From Angelakisella sp. (GTDB taxonomy: Bacteria; Bacillota; Clostridia; Oscillospirales; Ruminococcaceae), in assembly GCA_020024515.1 (NCBI GenBank), contig JAHHTR010000089.1, forward strand, positions 1 to 8,667: a DNA stretch of 8,667 nt. The letters are read 5' to 3'. The notes under the pieces were generated by a model. That model did no database searches. It was not told the origin of the DNA and worked only from the letters and a program-made list of their open reading frames with translations. Positions 7,664-8,667 of this stretch are shown here, in pieces; the first letter of the stretch is position 1; each line of letters begins with the position of its first letter. A program made the position numbers and the translations under genes.

Positions 7664-7708
7664 AAACAGACTGCCGTATAGTAGATTTTACTATATGGCA
7701 GTCTGTTT
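7664..7708 (+). terminator. Strong hairpin terminator of the maltodextrin operon
   Basis: A 20-base arm (7664-7683) pairs with 7689-7708 across a 5-base loop, GATTT. The only imperfection is one G-U pair. The core is CAGACTGCC against GGCAGTCTG, with AAA at the 5' foot and TTTGTT at the 3' foot. It lies 105 bases after the malG stop. The A-tract and T-tract at the two feet mean it could also stop transcription arriving from the right. The 105 bases before it are A+T-rich and show no gene. Confidence 0.85.
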
Positions 7709-7816
7709 GTTGCATATAAAAGCTATTTGTTATATCTTATGGGGAAATAACCAATTGTAATAAAATAAAGTTAAATTCTGTAAAATAACAAAAAATATTA
7801 TGAGGAGATCTTAAAA

Positions 7817-8229
7817 ATGAAAGAACAGTACATATATAGTTTAGAACTACAAAGCAGAAGCATCAATACTATGTGGTATTTGAAACAAAATATGTATGAT
7901 TGGTAATATTTTGTGTCATAATTTGATGATTGGTATGAAGAATTTAAAAAATAAATTGATATAACGAATTATTTATCAAACATATTTTGAAAAGTATTTT
8001 TCGAAGTTACATATTCTTCAACAAGAAGGTGCATATCGGATGTAGGTTGATTATACGTAAACATATTTAACTGAAAAACAAATGGAAGAGTGGTTTATTA
8101 ACAATGCCAAAGTTTCCGTTTATATGGGTAGTATTTTAGGTAACGAAGGTAAATGATATTTTCGTTTAAATTTAACATCTCCAAAGACCATTATTTGAAG
8201 CAGCATTTGAAAGAATGTACAGTGTATAG
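7817..8229 (+). pseudogene. Decayed remnant of a MalY/PatB-type PLP-dependent C-S lyase (class I/II aminotransferase fold)
   Basis: A start with its ribosome binding site AGGAG (7803-7807) opens a frame of 29 codons (7817-7906). Its part SRSINTMWYLKQNM resembles the N-terminal R-x-GTNSxKW segment of the family. Pieces of the C-terminus follow in three frames. DDWYEEFKK with a TAA at 7952 starts at 7925. YFEKYFSKLHILQQEGAY starts at 7983 after a frameshift, then VDY, then TEKQMEEWFINNAKVSVYMG, then SILGNEG, FRLNLTSPKTII, and finally EAAFERMYSV after one extra T at 8196. In-frame stops at 8043, 8058 and 8154 fall where the family has Trp, a variable residue and Gly. The order matches a normal C-terminus (EGTYL-W-DF, a-G-x-FG-x-EG-x-FRxNxAxP). 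About 260 central codons, including the PLP-lysine region, are missing. The intact family acts on cystathionine or related thioethers. This copy cannot be functional. Confidence 0.75.
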
Positions 8230-8396
8230 AATTTATTAAACCAATAACAATTAATGTACTTTTACATAGTAATAAATAGAAGAAGTGTTAGTATAACAGG
8301 TGTTTATTATTGTTTAGTGTTACTTGATAAGTACAAATTAAATAAGGGGCTGTCATGAGATAAATACATTGTTTAACAAATAAAAACAACAGTACA
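8230..8396. other. A+T-rich spacer between the pseudogene and the AraC-type gene
   Basis: This 167-base stretch separates two convergent genes. All frames are broken by stops and no RNA gene is recognisable. A lone GGGGCTGTCATGAG (8346-8359) looks like one arm of a terminator stem but has no partner nearby. The weak repeat AAAAACAA/TTGTTTTT (8382-8389 and 8407-8414) could help end the AraC-type transcript, but its second arm lies inside that gene. Confidence 0.5.
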
Positions 8397-8666
8397 TTAC
8401 GTAGAATTGTTTTTTAGAATAATTTTGCGATATTGGCTGGGAGAGATATTTGTTATTTTTTTAAAGACTCTTGAAAAATATGAAGATGATGAAAAGCCAC
8501 ATTTTTGTGATATTAATTCTATTGAAAAGTTTTTGTTTGCAAGAAGTTTTTTTGCCAGATTAATTCTTTCATTACATACATAATCCGAAAAATTTATATT
8601 AAGATTTGAAATAAATAAGTGACAAAGATAACATTTATTAATATAAATTTTTGAGGCAACTGTATC
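8397..8666 (-). CDS. AraC-family transcriptional regulator, C-terminal DNA-binding domain (cut by window end)
   Basis: Read on the minus strand from the right edge, 89 residues run without a stop to a TAA at 8399-8397. They form an almost complete AraC/XylS double helix-turn-helix domain. The first helix-turn-helix begins at TVASKIYINKCYLCHLF and leads to NINFSDYV. The linker is NERINLAKKLL. The second helix-turn-helix is FSIELISQKCGFSSSSYFSR, and the family signature VFKKITNISPSQYR closes it. The start codon and any sensor domain lie outside the window. No stop or frameshift appears, so this fragment looks intact, unlike the neighbouring pseudogene. Its target and signal are unknown. It could control a system to the right, or in a two-component context it could be a response regulator of the YesN type. 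Confidence 0.9.
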   Translation of the reverse strand, partial: DTVASKIYINKCYLCHLFISNLNINFSDYVCNERINLAKKLLANKNFSIELISQKCGFSSSSYFSRVFKKITNISPSQYRKIILKNNST

Positions 8667-8667
8667 C

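Noticed and set aside
8346..8359. GGGGCTGTCATGAG as an insertion-sequence end or terminator arm
   Set aside because: No inverted partner, no transposase and no target duplication were seen nearby.
8382..8414. Hairpin as terminator of the AraC-type gene
   Set aside because: The 8-bp stem is almost all A-T with a 17-base loop, and one arm lies within the coding sequence, so it is too weak to call.
1..8667. CRISPR arrays, tRNA or rRNA genes, riboswitches and intact mobile elements
   Set aside because: No regularly spaced repeats, cloverleaf-like sequences, conserved riboswitch cores or transposase/integrase frames were seen.

Overview
The window looks like chromosomal DNA from a low-GC Gram-positive bacterium, probably an anaerobic Clostridia-type gut or rumen Firmicute. 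The support is strong A+T bias, GGAGG-type ribosome binding sites in front of most genes, lipoprotein signal peptides on the exported proteins, and a maltodextrin ABC uptake operon in typical Firmicute order. I cannot name the species from sequence alone.

Layout. A surface lipoprotein with a Listeria-Bacteroides-type repeat and several probable carbohydrate-binding beta-sandwich modules runs rightward (42-1331). It converges on a LacI-family regulator (1375-2172, minus), with a hairpin between them. The regulator is divergent from a four-gene operon on the plus strand: a cytoplasmic GH13 neopullulanase/cyclomaltodextrinase-like hydrolase (2221-3849), a solute-binding lipoprotein (3872-5374), a MalF-type permease (5385-6713) and a MalG-type permease (6710-7558). 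The operon ends at a 20-bp-stem hairpin (7664-7708). No ATPase gene is present. To the right is eroded DNA: a remnant of a MalY/PatB-type PLP C-S lyase (7817-8229), with its middle missing and several stops and frameshifts. At the right edge, on the minus strand, is the C-terminal DNA-binding domain of an AraC-family regulator (8397-8666), cut by the window end.

How it works together (inference from families and context). The lipoprotein may hold starch or maltodextrin at the cell surface. The binding lipoprotein delivers malto-oligosaccharides to the two permeases, which probably use an ATPase encoded elsewhere. The GH13 enzyme cleaves the imported sugar in the cytoplasm. The LacI-type protein, encoded back to back with the operon, probably represses it and perhaps itself through the compact 2173-2210 promoter region.

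I see no wholly new system. The points most worth a second look are the overlapping divergent promoters with a possibly leaderless lacI-type transcript, the unusually short effector domain of that regulator, the modular surface lipoprotein, and the decayed MalY/PatB gene next to a previously unmarked AraC fragment.
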